Shown: one piece after another, positions 9,365-16,671 of the stretch
Layout: the number at the start of each line of letters is the position of its first letter
Position numbering within the stretch: the stretch's first letter is position 1
Assembly (NCBI RefSeq): GCF_014647415.1
Contig: NZ_BMPD01000005.1
Span: 248,001-312,000, forward strand
Source of the DNA: Haloarcula sebkhae
GTDB taxonomy: Archaea > Halobacteriota > Halobacteria > Halobacteriales > Haloarculaceae
Direction: 5' to 3'
DNA: 64,000 nt
Notes under the pieces: model-generated
Database searches by the model: none
The model's input: the letters and a program-made list of their open reading frames with translations, nothing else
What the model was told of the DNA's origin: nothing
Made by a program: the position numbers and the translations under genes

Positions 9365-9901
9365 TCAGAACGGTACGCTCCCGTCGGACGATTCGTCTTT
9401 ATCGTCCATCCGGAGTTCACCGGTTTTCCGGTACCGCGTTTCGAGTTGCTGGAGTTTGTCGTTGATACTCGTACTCTGGTGGTGGCCCGGGCTCACGCGG
9501 ACACGAACGAGGTCGTACTCATGGCGGTCTGACAGCCCGTTCCAGGCGCGGAACGCGCCAACAGTTAGGGTATCGCTCTGGGGGCAGAATTCGGTCGTCG
9601 GCGTGAACTCGGCTCGCAACACGCTCCCGTCATCCGTTTCACGGCCGTAGCGAAAGCCCGCGTCCGGATGCCGGTGATCAAGGTTCAGCCGTGCGAGGTT
9701 GTACCCGAAAGTCATGTCGTACACGCCACGCTCGTCGAATAGGTCCATCGTGAGTCGGTGGAACGCGGCGTGGTCGGTGCCGGTCAGTACTGCTGTCTCA
9801 GACAGGAACGGGCCGGGGTCCGGGTTGTGTTCGGGAACGAACGTCCCGTAGCTATCGAACCCGACGTCTGAGCCGCCACGGAGGCCGGAAAGAAGGCTCA
9901 T
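9365..9901 (-). CDS. Conserved haloarchaeal protein of unknown function
   Basis: 178 residues from the ATG at 9901 (MSLLSGLRGG). The protein is soluble, acidic and lacks membrane segments. Conserved-looking blocks are VLTGTDHAAFHRLTMDLF, FGYNLARLNLDHRHPDAGF and FTPTTEFCPQSDTLTVGAF, with a single cysteine in the last. The tail is charged. It is divergent from the DUF2249-cupin operon, and a 20-bp palindrome lies between the two starts, so both are probably controlled together. The function is unknown; context points to the redox cluster that follows. Confidence 0.75.
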   Translation of the reverse strand: MSLLSGLRGGSDVGFDSYGTFVPEHNPDPGPFLSETAVLTGTDHAAFHRLTMDLFDERGVYDMTFGYNLARLNLDHRHPDAGFRYGRETDDGSVLRAEFTPTTEFCPQSDTLTVGAFRAWNGLSDRHEYDLVRVRVSPGHHQSTSINDKLQQLETRYRKTGELRMDDKDESSDGSVPF

Positions 9902-9935
9902 ACTGGAACGAACGGGCGGCATCCATCAGGACCTA

Positions 9936-9955
9936 CTCCCGAACAGGTTCGGGAG
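9936..9955. promoter_or_regulatory. 20-bp palindromic operator in a divergent promoter
   Basis: CTCCCGAACAGGTTCGGGAG is a perfect inverted repeat with 9-bp arms and a 2-bp centre. It lies between the starts at 9901 (minus) and 9976 (plus). Its core CCGAACA-GG-TTCGG recurs as CCGAACA-TA-TTCGG at 11209-11222, in the other divergent promoter of the cluster that also drives a DUF2249 gene. The repeat of sequence and setting makes a regulator binding site likely. Confidence 0.72.
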
Positions 9956-9975
9956 AACCCCCTCGACGATACCCG

Positions 9976-10224
9976 ATGAACGTGCAGGTGATGCCAGCAA
10001 CCACAATTGACCTGCGCGAGACGCCGCCGCCGGAGCGACACTCGAAGATACACGACTCCTTCGAGGCGCTGTCCTCAGGGGAAACGCTTCGGATTATCAA
10101 CGATCACGAGCCAAAGCCGCTGTTCTACGAGATGCAAGCCGAGGTTGAGGCGTTCGACGCGGCGAATTACCAGTGCGAACAGGATGGGCCACAGAAGTTC
10201 GTCGCCGACCTTCCGAAACAATGA
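9976..10224 (+). CDS. DUF2249 domain protein
   Basis: 82 residues with the DUF2249 pattern: TIDLRETPPPERHSKIHDSF, LRIINDHEPKPLFYEM, and a C-terminal AANYQCEQDGPQKFVADL. This small alpha/beta fold is related to TusA-like proteins and is often found beside denitrification or other redox genes; its biochemical role is not settled. The ATG at 9976 or 9991 could be the start. The stop overlaps the start of the cupin gene (ATGA), so the two are translationally coupled. A second DUF2249 gene lies at 10887-11171. Confidence 0.85.
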   Translation: MNVQVMPATTIDLRETPPPERHSKIHDSFEALSSGETLRIINDHEPKPLFYEMQAEVEAFDAANYQCEQDGPQKFVADLPKQ

Positions 10225-10535
10225 GCGAATCCACCGTCACAGAAACGGAGCAAGCAACGCTCGACGGCGACGGAGACGGTCGGGCGAAGTTGTTCGACGG
10301 GGAGCCAAAGACCATCCGGTTGACGTTCGATGCGGGTGAGTCGATTCCGGCTCACAAGCATCCCGGTCGAGACATCGTGTTCCTCCTCCGTTCGGGCGCT
10401 GTAGACCTGACGCTCGGCGACGAGACGGTGTCGCTCTCTCCCGGCGACGTCGTCCGGTTCGACGGTGATCAGGACATCTCCCCCGCCGCAACGGCGGACA
10501 GCGAGGCACTGCTTGTTCTGGCGTTGTCGGAGTAG
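10221..10535 (+). CDS. Small cupin-domain protein
   Basis: 104 residues. The start is set by the ATGA overlap with the DUF2249 gene. The protein carries the two cupin motifs: the first around GESIPAHKHPGRDIVFLLRSG (His-x-His with a further residue), the second LSPGDVVRFDGDQDISPAAT, where the usual His is not obvious. Single-domain cupins of this type bind a metal or small ligand. Translational coupling to DUF2249 suggests a joint role in a redox or metal response, which is inference. Confidence 0.82.
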   Translation: MSESTVTETEQATLDGDGDGRAKLFDGEPKTIRLTFDAGESIPAHKHPGRDIVFLLRSGAVDLTLGDETVSLSPGDVVRFDGDQDISPAATADSEALLVLALSE

Positions 10536-10617
10536 GCTCATACTGGTGGCCGCACTTCGTGCAGAGATCCACCACTAAGCGGGAGCAATATCCGTCACGG
10601 GATTACAGCCGACAGTA

Positions 10618-10890
10618 TCACTCGAACAGGGAGATCGCCGTTTCGATCCGCTCGTCGTCGGCACTCTTCGCCGCGTCCTGTAGACTTGCTCGGGGGACAG
10701 CGAGCAATCGGTCGACGAGCCGTTCGCTCAGTTCTTCAACTGCCAGCCGCTGATCAGCCGTCAGTTCACCGTCCTGCTGTAGCTGTGACAGCGTCCGTTC
10801 GAGTTGCTCCCGCTGAACCTTCGCACCACGGCTGTCGATACGAGCAATCGCTTCTTCGACATCGACAGGCGGCTCCGTGTTCTGATTCAT
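10618..10890 (-). CDS. Free-standing glutamyl-tRNA-reductase-type dimerisation domain
   Basis: 90 residues. The sequence EEAIARIDSRGAKVQREQLE, then GELTADQRLAVEELSERLV and RLLAVPRASLQDAA follows the pattern of the C-terminal dimerisation helices of glutamyl-tRNA reductase (HemA). The catalytic and NADPH-binding domains of HemA are absent. The start overlaps the stop of the upstream DUF2249 gene by ATGA, so they form one unit. A helical dimerisation module on its own could pair with HemA or serve as an independent scaffold; neither is shown here. Confidence 0.72.
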   Translation of the reverse strand: MNQNTEPPVDVEEAIARIDSRGAKVQREQLERTLSQLQQDGELTADQRLAVEELSERLVDRLLAVPRASLQDAAKSADDERIETAISLFE

Positions 10891-11171
10891 CTGTGCCAGA
10901 TGACCGTCACTGTCGCGTCCTCGATCTCAACACTTTCGAAGTCGTAGCCTCTGTCTTCGAGTTTCGGGTAGAGGTGCTGTGGTGCACGGTCGTTGAACTG
11001 GACGAGGACGGTGTCGTCGTCCAAGTCCGCGAGCAACTCCAGCGTCTGCTTGAGCGGCTTTGGCGGCCCCAGCGACTGCACGTCGAGGCGTTCCGTCGGC
11101 GCATCATCGGGTGCACCAGTTTCTGAAACCAGGGCTGCGGTTTGCGCTGTTGGCTGGTGGTTCGACGTCAT
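10887..11171 (-). CDS. DUF2249 domain protein (second copy)
   Basis: 94 residues from the ATG at 11171. An unstructured N terminus of about 27 residues precedes the DUF2249 fold: RLDVQSLGPPKPLKQTLELL, VLVQFNDRAPQHLYPKLEDR and a final VEIEDATVTVIWHR. The ATG lies next to a divergent promoter shared with the membrane protein at 11261, with the palindrome CCGAACATATTCGG between them. The 3' end overlaps the HemA-like dimerisation gene. Confidence 0.82.
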   Translation of the reverse strand: MTSNHQPTAQTAALVSETGAPDDAPTERLDVQSLGPPKPLKQTLELLADLDDDTVLVQFNDRAPQHLYPKLEDRGYDFESVEIEDATVTVIWHR

Positions 11172-11208
11172 GTGTTCCTGTTCGGTTGTGAGCGGGCCGA
11201 CCCTTTCC

Positions 11209-11222
11209 CCGAACATATTCGG
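11209..11222. promoter_or_regulatory. Palindromic operator CCGAACATATTCGG
   Basis: Arms CCGAA/TTCGG flank a CATA centre. It lies 38 bp from each of the divergent starts at 11171 and 11261. Twelve of 14 positions match the core of the palindrome at 9939-9952. See the operator at 9936. Confidence 0.68.
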
Positions 11223-11260
11223 CCACATTGCCAGCAGGGACAGGGTCGTACTAGACAACA

Positions 11261-12574
11261 ATGAGCGGAATACCCGCCGACGTGGATGCAGACGCCGCAC
11301 CGCCGATGACGGTTCCGCTGCGTCATTTCGTCGTCGCGCTGGCGTTTCTGGTCGCCGGTGTCACTGTCGGGATCGTCGAGGGGCGGGCCGGCCACCTCGC
11401 GCAGGTCCACCTCCTGCTTGCAGGGTGGGTCTGTGTCACTATTATGGGTGCGTTGACACAGTTCGTCCCGGTCTGGTGTGGGATCGAACTCCATTCGCGC
11501 CGCCTCGCCGCTACGCAGTTACCACTCGCCGCGGTCGGATTCGCGGGTCTGGCCGCTGGCTTCCTGTCGGCGACACCTGCCCTGTTGCCGGTTGCCGGAG
11601 CCCTCGCGCTGCTCGGTGTCTGGACTCTTTGTTACAACATCGGTCGGACGCTACTCGCTGCGGAGCCCGATGTCACGGCGATTCATTTCGGCTGGGCACT
11701 GGTGTTTTTCGCCCTCGTGACGGCCGCTGGAATAGTGCTGGCTCTGGATCATGCTGTCGGCGTCCTTCCGCTGCTGGGAATCGGCCGACAGGGACTCTTG
11801 CTTGCCCATGGAACACTCGCCGTGTTCGGCGCGGTACTGACGACTGTCGCGGGCGCGCTGGCCCAGCTCGCCCCGATGTTTACACAGGCCGACACCGGCA
11901 GAATCGACACGGCGGTTCAGCGGGCTGAAACGGCTGTCTATCCGCTCGGCGTTCTTGGGCTGGCCGGCGGTCGCTTGGTTGGGTCGCCCGTTCTGGCCCG
12001 ATTCGGCGCGGTTCTCGTCGCTGCTGGTCTCGGCGTGGTCGCGGTGCTTCTGGCACGACAGCTCATCGGAGCGCGAGTCGAGTGGTCACCGATGCTGACC
12101 CGCTACAGCGTCGCAGCGCTGTCGCTGTTTCTCTGGGCAGGGCTGACGGTAGTCGCATGGTGGAACGACCCGCTGGCGTACGCTGAGCTGCTCGGTCAGC
12201 CGTCGACGGTGCTGCTCGTCGGCGGCATCGGCTTCATCGTCCTCGGGACGCTGTATCACGTCGTCCCGTTCATCGTCTGGGTCCACCGGTACAGCGACCG
12301 CCTCGGCTTCGAGGACGTGCCGATGGTCGATGACCTGTACGACCACCGAATCGCAGCAATAGATGGCGTTGCACTAACTATCGCGTACGGCCTCCTCGTG
12401 AGTAATCAGTGGCTCGAGACACCGGACGGCACGGCGTTGGTCGCCGGAGGGCTCGCATTTCTCGGGACCGGCCTGTTCGCGGGCAACCTCGTCGCCGTCC
12501 TCGTCGAACACAGCCCGCAATCGCTGCCAACACTGCTGACCGGTCGTGAACACACGCCCGCCGAGGATTCATAA
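11261..12574 (+). CDS. Haem-copper-oxidase-subunit-I-like / NnrS-like membrane protein
   Basis: 437 residues with about 12 hydrophobic segments. Histidines fall inside or at the ends of helices in a pattern like CcoN/NorB relatives: HLAQVHLLLAGWVC, AIHFGWALVFF, LLLAHGTLAVFGAVLTT and TLYHVVPFIVWVHRYSDRLG. Such proteins occur near nitrogen-oxide and copper redox genes and may bind haem or copper. The full set of catalytic His ligands of true oxidases has not been verified here. It is divergent from DUF2249 copy two across the shared palindrome, suggesting one regulon. Confidence 0.68.
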   Translation: MSGIPADVDADAAPPMTVPLRHFVVALAFLVAGVTVGIVEGRAGHLAQVHLLLAGWVCVTIMGALTQFVPVWCGIELHSRRLAATQLPLAAVGFAGLAAGFLSATPALLPVAGALALLGVWTLCYNIGRTLLAAEPDVTAIHFGWALVFFALVTAAGIVLALDHAVGVLPLLGIGRQGLLLAHGTLAVFGAVLTTVAGALAQLAPMFTQADTGRIDTAVQRAETAVYPLGVLGLAGGRLVGSPVLARFGAVLVAAGLGVVAVLLARQLIGARVEWSPMLTRYSVAALSLFLWAGLTVVAWWNDPLAYAELLGQPSTVLLVGGIGFIVLGTLYHVVPFIVWVHRYSDRLGFEDVPMVDDLYDHRIAAIDGVALTIAYGLLVSNQWLETPDGTALVAGGLAFLGTGLFAGNLVAVLVEHSPQSLPTLLTGREHTPAEDS

Positions 12575-12575
12575 C

Positions 12576-12872
12576 TCAGTTCGTCGTGGTCGGCTGGTCA
12601 GTGTACAGCGAGTATGTCAGAATAAAGAACCCAACAGCGGTGAACAGTTCCTCGACAGTGACGCTCTGTGCTACCGGCATGCCGACGATCTGGTGGAGGC
12701 TGCCGCCGAGTATTGCGCCCAGTGTGACGAACCCGATACCGAGACAGAGCGCTCGCATCGCTGGTGCCCGAGTGCGGCGGTATGCGCGGTAGGTCAACGT
12801 CGTCAGTATCACACCGCAAAACAGCGTGACCGTCTTCATCCCGATTAACAACACGGCGTTCACTCCAAGCAT
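12576..12872 (-). CDS. Small membrane protein, DUF7521-like
   Basis: 98 residues from the ATG at 12872 (MLGVNAVLLIGMKTVTLF). Three hydrophobic helices are separated by a basic loop, TYRAYRRTRAPAMRAL, then GIGFVTLGAILGG and a final LTYSLYTD. It closely resembles the next protein (13030-13329) in length, loop and ending, so the two are paralogues. Such small membrane proteins are usually found beside a winged-helix gene in haloarchaea, as here at 13332. Confidence 0.7.
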   Translation of the reverse strand: MLGVNAVLLIGMKTVTLFCGVILTTLTYRAYRRTRAPAMRALCLGIGFVTLGAILGGSLHQIVGMPVAQSVTVEELFTAVGFFILTYSLYTDQPTTTN

Positions 12873-13029
12873 GGCTCTGATTGACACGTCCGCATAGATA
12901 TACCGTCCGTAGCGTTTCCAGTCGATGAGAATACCACTGCAACAACGCAACACCGAGCAGTTGCCCGCTCCGACCGAAATCGAGACACAAGAGACGAAGA
13001 GATCACCGGGCAGATACGCTACATGATCG

Positions 13030-13329
13030 TTATCGAACGTACAGCGAGTACAGGATGATACCCAGGCCGATGGCCGTCAGCGAACTCGACGTGAAGACGC
13101 CCACCGGAAGCAGGTCTTGACCGAGATACCTGCCGACGGCGATATCGAGGACACCGCCGGCAAACGCACCGAGGGTCACCACCCCGAACCCGTACGTGAG
13201 CCACTTGTGCTGGGGGCTTTTCGTCCGGCTGTACGCCTGATACGAGTAGTACGTTATCAGTCCGCCGAGAATGAGGATCAGTGTCTTCGAGACGACGATG
13301 CCGACCTGTGAACTTGGAATGTGTACCAT
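13030..13329 (-). CDS. Small membrane protein, DUF7521-like
   Basis: 99 residues: VSKTLILILGGLITYYSYQA, then the basic loop YSRTKSPQHKWLTYG, FGVVTLGAFAGGVLD, and a last helix ending ILYSLYVR. The start codon lies 2 bp after the stop of the winged-helix gene, so they are co-transcribed. The protein probably acts as a membrane partner or target of that regulator; the function is not known. Confidence 0.75.
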   Translation of the reverse strand: MVHIPSSQVGIVVSKTLILILGGLITYYSYQAYSRTKSPQHKWLTYGFGVVTLGAFAGGVLDIAVGRYLGQDLLPVGVFTSSSLTAIGLGIILYSLYVR

Positions 13330-13331
13330 GG

Positions 13332-13709
13332 TTATGTCTCCTTTCGCACCTCAGACCAGAGGTTTTCGAGCCGTTGGTCCGGCGTCCGAGCACGATGTGA
13401 GATGTCGACGGTAAGCGACAGTTCCTCGTCGAGACTGATGACGACTTCCTCGAAGTCGATCGCGTATCGGCTCGCGTGTTGGCCGTCTGACCGGACCTCG
13501 ACGCCCTCGTACAGCAACGAGGACTCCGTCAGCAGTTCGAGTTTCCGGTAGGTCGTCGATAGCGGTACGCCGCTCCGGTCGGATATCTCGCTCGCCGTTA
13601 ACGGTTCCTCCAGTACGCTGACAATAGCACGACAATCCTCGTCGTCGAGTGCGTCGAGGACCGCCTGTAACTCCGGCGTCTCCTCGTCAGCGAAGGGGTC
13701 CCGGACCAT
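13332..13709 (-). CDS. Winged helix-turn-helix regulator (ArsR-like)
   Basis: 125 residues from the ATG at 13709 (MVRDPFADEETPELQAVLDA); the frame upstream is not protein-like. The winged helix spans about 18-80: LDDEDCRAIVSVLEEPLTAS, then EISDRSGVPLSTTYRKLELL as the helix-turn-helix, and ASRYAIDFEEVVISLD as the wing. It leads the small-membrane-protein operon. A DNA-binding protein here is a reasonable candidate for the shared palindromes at 9936/11209 or 13838/16613, but this is untested. Confidence 0.82.
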   Translation of the reverse strand: MVRDPFADEETPELQAVLDALDDEDCRAIVSVLEEPLTASEISDRSGVPLSTTYRKLELLTESSLLYEGVEVRSDGQHASRYAIDFEEVVISLDEELSLTVDISHRARTPDQRLENLWSEVRKET

Positions 13710-13837
13710 CCTTGCTCGACACTGCCCGTCCAAGACGTTTAATGTAACCGACTTGGGAGCGCTTACCGCCCGACACAGCCGACGTTTGCGCCACACAGCA
13801 CGCAATATATGGGGCACTTATCTGTAACCGTTCGTTC

Positions 13838-13876
13838 GTTCCCAGCAACTGAGAACGCTTCTGTTGGCCTGAGAAC
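13838..13876. promoter_or_regulatory. Palindromic operator upstream of the multicopper oxidase
   Basis: GTTCCCAG-CAA-CTGAGAAC at 13838-13856 is an inverted repeat with 7 of 8 arm positions paired. A further CTGAGAAC half-site follows at 13869-13876, 20 bp (two helical turns) downstream. Both lie upstream of the TATA box at 13889, the position of an activator site. The same 19-bp palindrome, differing only at the three central bases, occurs at 16613-16631 before the radical SAM operon. Confidence 0.72.
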
Positions 13877-13888
13877 TCGCTTTGGGGG

Positions 13889-13896
13889 TTTATACT
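13889..13896 (+). promoter_or_regulatory. TATA box of the multicopper oxidase gene
   Basis: TTTATACT lies 25-32 bp upstream of the ATG at 13921 and supports that start over the in-frame codons further upstream. Confidence 0.65.
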
Positions 13897-13920
13897 GTGG
13901 GCCATTACGCTCAATTGCTT

Positions 13921-15072
13921 ATGGAAGACCAGATCGGCGCACCCGGATCGGGCATCTCCCGTCGTGACTTCGTGAAAGCCTCCGGCCTCGGTGGCACGGT
14001 CGCGCTTGCGGGCTGTACCGCTCCAGGTGAGGTTCCAACCGAAGAGTCAGTCGACACCAGCACAACCCCAGCGGAATCCGACAGCGATCTTCCGACTACG
14101 TCGCCGCCTGAGATCGTCAACGTCGACGAGCAGGGTGGCGAAGTGACGCTCTCCTCTGTCCCAGCCAAACACGAGGCCCATCCCGGCGACTCGATGGGCG
14201 GCCCCGTTGAACTCCCGAAGGTGTGGGCGTTCAAAGCCGACGACGGCGAACCGAGCGTCCCGGGGCCGATCCTGCGGACGACCGAGGGCGAGGACATGGA
14301 AGTCACATTCGACAATACGGACGGTATGCGCCCGCACACGGTCCACTTCCACGCCGTCCAGAAGCAGTGGGAAGACGACGGCGTCCCGACGACAACGGGC
14401 ATCCGCATCAACCCCGGCGAGAAACACACCTACACTATCCCCGCGAACGTGACAGGCACGCATCTCTACCACTGTCACTACCAGACCCATCGCCACATCG
14501 ACATGGGGATGTACGGCATCTTCCGCGTCGACCCCAAGGGGTACGAACCGGCCGACAAGGAGTACTTCATGACGCTGAAGGAGTGGGACTCCCGGCTCAA
14601 CCGCCAGATGGCTGGCATGGATGCTAGCTACGATCCGCGGAACCGCCGCCCCGATACCTTCACTGTCAACGGTAAGTCGGCACCCCGGACGCTGCACCCG
14701 GAGGACGGCTCGCCGATCATCGTCGAGCAGGGCGATACGGTGCGCATCCACATGTGTAACAACGGGTACATGGACCACCCGATGCACATCCACAACCACC
14801 GCTTTCAGGTGACCCACAAGGACGGCGGGAAGATTCCGGAAGCCGCCCGCCACGATCAGGACATCACCAGCATCCCGCCCGCCGGACGGCACACGATCGA
14901 GTTCGAAGCCGACGCCGACCCCGGCATCTACCTCGCGCACTGTCACAAGGTCAGCCACGCGATGAACGGGACCGCGTACCCCGGTGGGATGATCACCGGT
15001 GTCGTCTACAAAGAGGCGATGGATACTGACATCTTCAAACAGTTGATGGATTACGCCGGCTACGACGCGTAA
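13921..15072 (+). CDS. Tat-exported two-domain multicopper oxidase
   Basis: 383 residues. The signal has a twin-arginine motif (RRDFVK, 14-19) and a lipobox ending at Cys32, so the protein is a probable exported lipoprotein. Domain 1 has HTVHFH (about 139-144) and HCHYQTHRHIDMGM (184-197). There Cys185, His190 and Met195 fit a complete type-1 copper site with laccase spacing. Domain 2 has HPMHIHNH (286-293) and HCHKVSHAMNG (340-350), with Cys341 and His346 also type-1-like, although the axial position is Thr351. HxH pairs for a trinuclear centre are present. The Cys-x4-His-x4-Met spacing argues against NirK nitrite reductase. The substrate is unknown (phenols, metal ions or nitrogen oxides are possible). 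Promoter and operator lie upstream. Confidence 0.88.
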   Translation: MEDQIGAPGSGISRRDFVKASGLGGTVALAGCTAPGEVPTEESVDTSTTPAESDSDLPTTSPPEIVNVDEQGGEVTLSSVPAKHEAHPGDSMGGPVELPKVWAFKADDGEPSVPGPILRTTEGEDMEVTFDNTDGMRPHTVHFHAVQKQWEDDGVPTTTGIRINPGEKHTYTIPANVTGTHLYHCHYQTHRHIDMGMYGIFRVDPKGYEPADKEYFMTLKEWDSRLNRQMAGMDASYDPRNRRPDTFTVNGKSAPRTLHPEDGSPIIVEQGDTVRIHMCNNGYMDHPMHIHNHRFQVTHKDGGKIPEAARHDQDITSIPPAGRHTIEFEADADPGIYLAHCHKVSHAMNGTAYPGGMITGVVYKEAMDTDIFKQLMDYAGYDA

Positions 15073-15344
15073 GGCCGCATTTCGGTAGGCTGCATGAGTT
15101 GACTGGTCTTTTTCGCAGTACATCTCGACCGAATTGTCCCTTCTCGCCGTCCGCAGAACACATGTTCCATCGAACAATAAATGAGATAGGGCTATACAGA
15201 ACCAGTTATCTTGGAAATTGAGACTACAGCGGGTTTCGTAGATCTTTGATTCGCAGTGTCGGTCGGATTAGGACCCGTCAACTCGCGCCGATCTATGTTG
15301 GCAAAGTCGAAACTGCAATCATCAAAGCCGCATTCAAACGGTTT

Positions 15345-16325
15345 ATGAGAGTTATCGAGGTTCGTGAGTACGGAACCCCCACCGTACTTCAACTGGCAAA
15401 CCACGAACAACCAGCTCCATCACACAACGAACTCCGTATCGAAGTCGAAGCCGCGGGGGTCAACTTCGCTGACGTGATGCACCGTCGTGGCACGTATCCC
15501 AGCGGCCCTGCTCCCCCATATGTACCTGGGTTTGAGGTTGCTGGAATCGTTGATGCCACCGGATCTGCTGTTGACGCATTCGACAGTGGCGAGAGAGTCG
15601 TTAGCTATGTTGCAAGCGGAACAGGCGGCTATGCCGAGTACGCACTCGCCAAACCTGTTCATACATTCCACGTTCCAGATTCGGTTTCGCTTCATGAGGC
15701 AGTGGCGGTTCCTATTCAATTCCTTACTGCACATAATTGCCTGTTTGCGTGGGGTGGTCTAAACGAGAATGACCAAGTCCTCATCCATGCAGCAGCTGGT
15801 GGTGTCGGTACCGCAGCCGTACAGCTTGCTCGGGAAGCCGGTGCAGACGTGTTCGGTACAGCAAGCACTGACGTGAAGCTCGACCGTATTGATGCTCTCG
15901 GCTGTGACCATTGCATCAACTACGAAGAAACACCGTTTGTCGAAGCGATTGATACCTTGACCGACGGAGAGGGCGTTGATCTCGTACTTGATGGCGTTGG
16001 CGGGGAAGTCCACCACAACAGTCTACGGGCACTCGCCCCGTTTGGGCGGTTGGTCGCCTTCGGTGTGGCGAGTGGTGAGGGAACGCAATTAAATTCCAGT
16101 GGGCTACTCACAAAGAATCTTCAAGTCTATGGCTATCACTACGGCAGTGCGCTCGCAGAAGCCCCTGACCGTGTCCTCGAGCCTGCTGATGGTATTTTGC
16201 AACAACTCGCCAACGGAACGCTTGAAGCTGTGCTCGATAACACCATCCCACTCGAAAAAGCCGCAATGGCCCACCAGCGACTGGAAAATCGGACCAGTGT
16301 CGGGAAAATAGTGCTTACTCTTTGA
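15345..16325 (+). CDS. Zinc-independent quinone oxidoreductase (MDR superfamily)
   Basis: 326 residues from the ATG at 15345 (MRVIEVREYGTPTVLQL). This is an NADPH:quinone-reductase-like protein of the medium-chain dehydrogenase family. Visible parts are VEAAGVNFADVMHRRG near the substrate site, PPYVPGFEVAGIV, the nucleotide-binding AAAGGVGTAAVQLAREAG and GVDLVLDGVGGE, and no structural-zinc cysteine cluster. It reduces quinones or alpha,beta-unsaturated carbonyls in the cytoplasm. Third codon positions are clearly richer in A/T than in flanking genes (for example GTT GCT GGA ATC GTT GAT). This, with palindromes just downstream, suggests recent acquisition. Confidence 0.9.
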   Translation: MRVIEVREYGTPTVLQLANHEQPAPSHNELRIEVEAAGVNFADVMHRRGTYPSGPAPPYVPGFEVAGIVDATGSAVDAFDSGERVVSYVASGTGGYAEYALAKPVHTFHVPDSVSLHEAVAVPIQFLTAHNCLFAWGGLNENDQVLIHAAAGGVGTAAVQLAREAGADVFGTASTDVKLDRIDALGCDHCINYEETPFVEAIDTLTDGEGVDLVLDGVGGEVHHNSLRALAPFGRLVAFGVASGEGTQLNSSGLLTKNLQVYGYHYGSALAEAPDRVLEPADGILQQLANGTLEAVLDNTIPLEKAAMAHQRLENRTSVGKIVLTL

Positions 16326-16671
16326 ACGGAAATATGCACACCTCCTGAACAGTAGATCCAGATTGACATCTTTTGAATCCTCCCGACCTGCCCACACCAT
16401 ATGCATTGAGATGGCCAGTCTTAACCTCTGAGTTGCCTGTTCAGGCAGACATGTCTGGAACACTGACGGCCACCCGTTCCGTCAGACACGAACTCCGCAC
16501 GAAATTGGCTTGATGACACCATTCCGGGTATCGGGCTGTGCTATCTGGCCCTCACAGTTCTCCAATGACGAGGCACGTCTTGCAACCGTGTGGGAGCGCC
16601 GGCAACTGAGTAGTTCCCAGTTGCTGAGAACACGCTAGTCCCGTTTTTCTTGGGGAGTCTAACAGGGGGAT
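16326..16671. other. Intergenic region with clustered inverted repeats
   Basis: No gene is supported. Three inverted repeats occur in 51 bp: GCCTG-TT-CAGGC at 16435-16446, CAGACATGTCTG at 16446-16457, and CTGACGG-N9-CCGTCAG at 16463-16485. The operator of the next operon follows at 16613. The repeats could form terminator hairpins for the quinone oxidoreductase gene or mark the edge of an inserted segment. Confidence 0.6.
16613..16631. promoter_or_regulatory. Palindromic operator of the radical SAM operon
   Basis: GTTCCCAG-TTG-CTGAGAAC is centred about 50 bp upstream of the ATG at 16672. It matches 16 of 19 positions of the palindrome at 13838; only the three central bases differ. An extra CTGAG half-site lies at 16606-16610. 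No strong TATA box is seen between the site and the gene. Confidence 0.72.

Noticed and set aside
13921..15072. Copper nitrite reductase NirK
   Set aside because: Both domains have HCH with Cys-x4-His spacing as in laccases, whereas NirK has Cys-x8-His and lacks type-1 ligands in domain 2.
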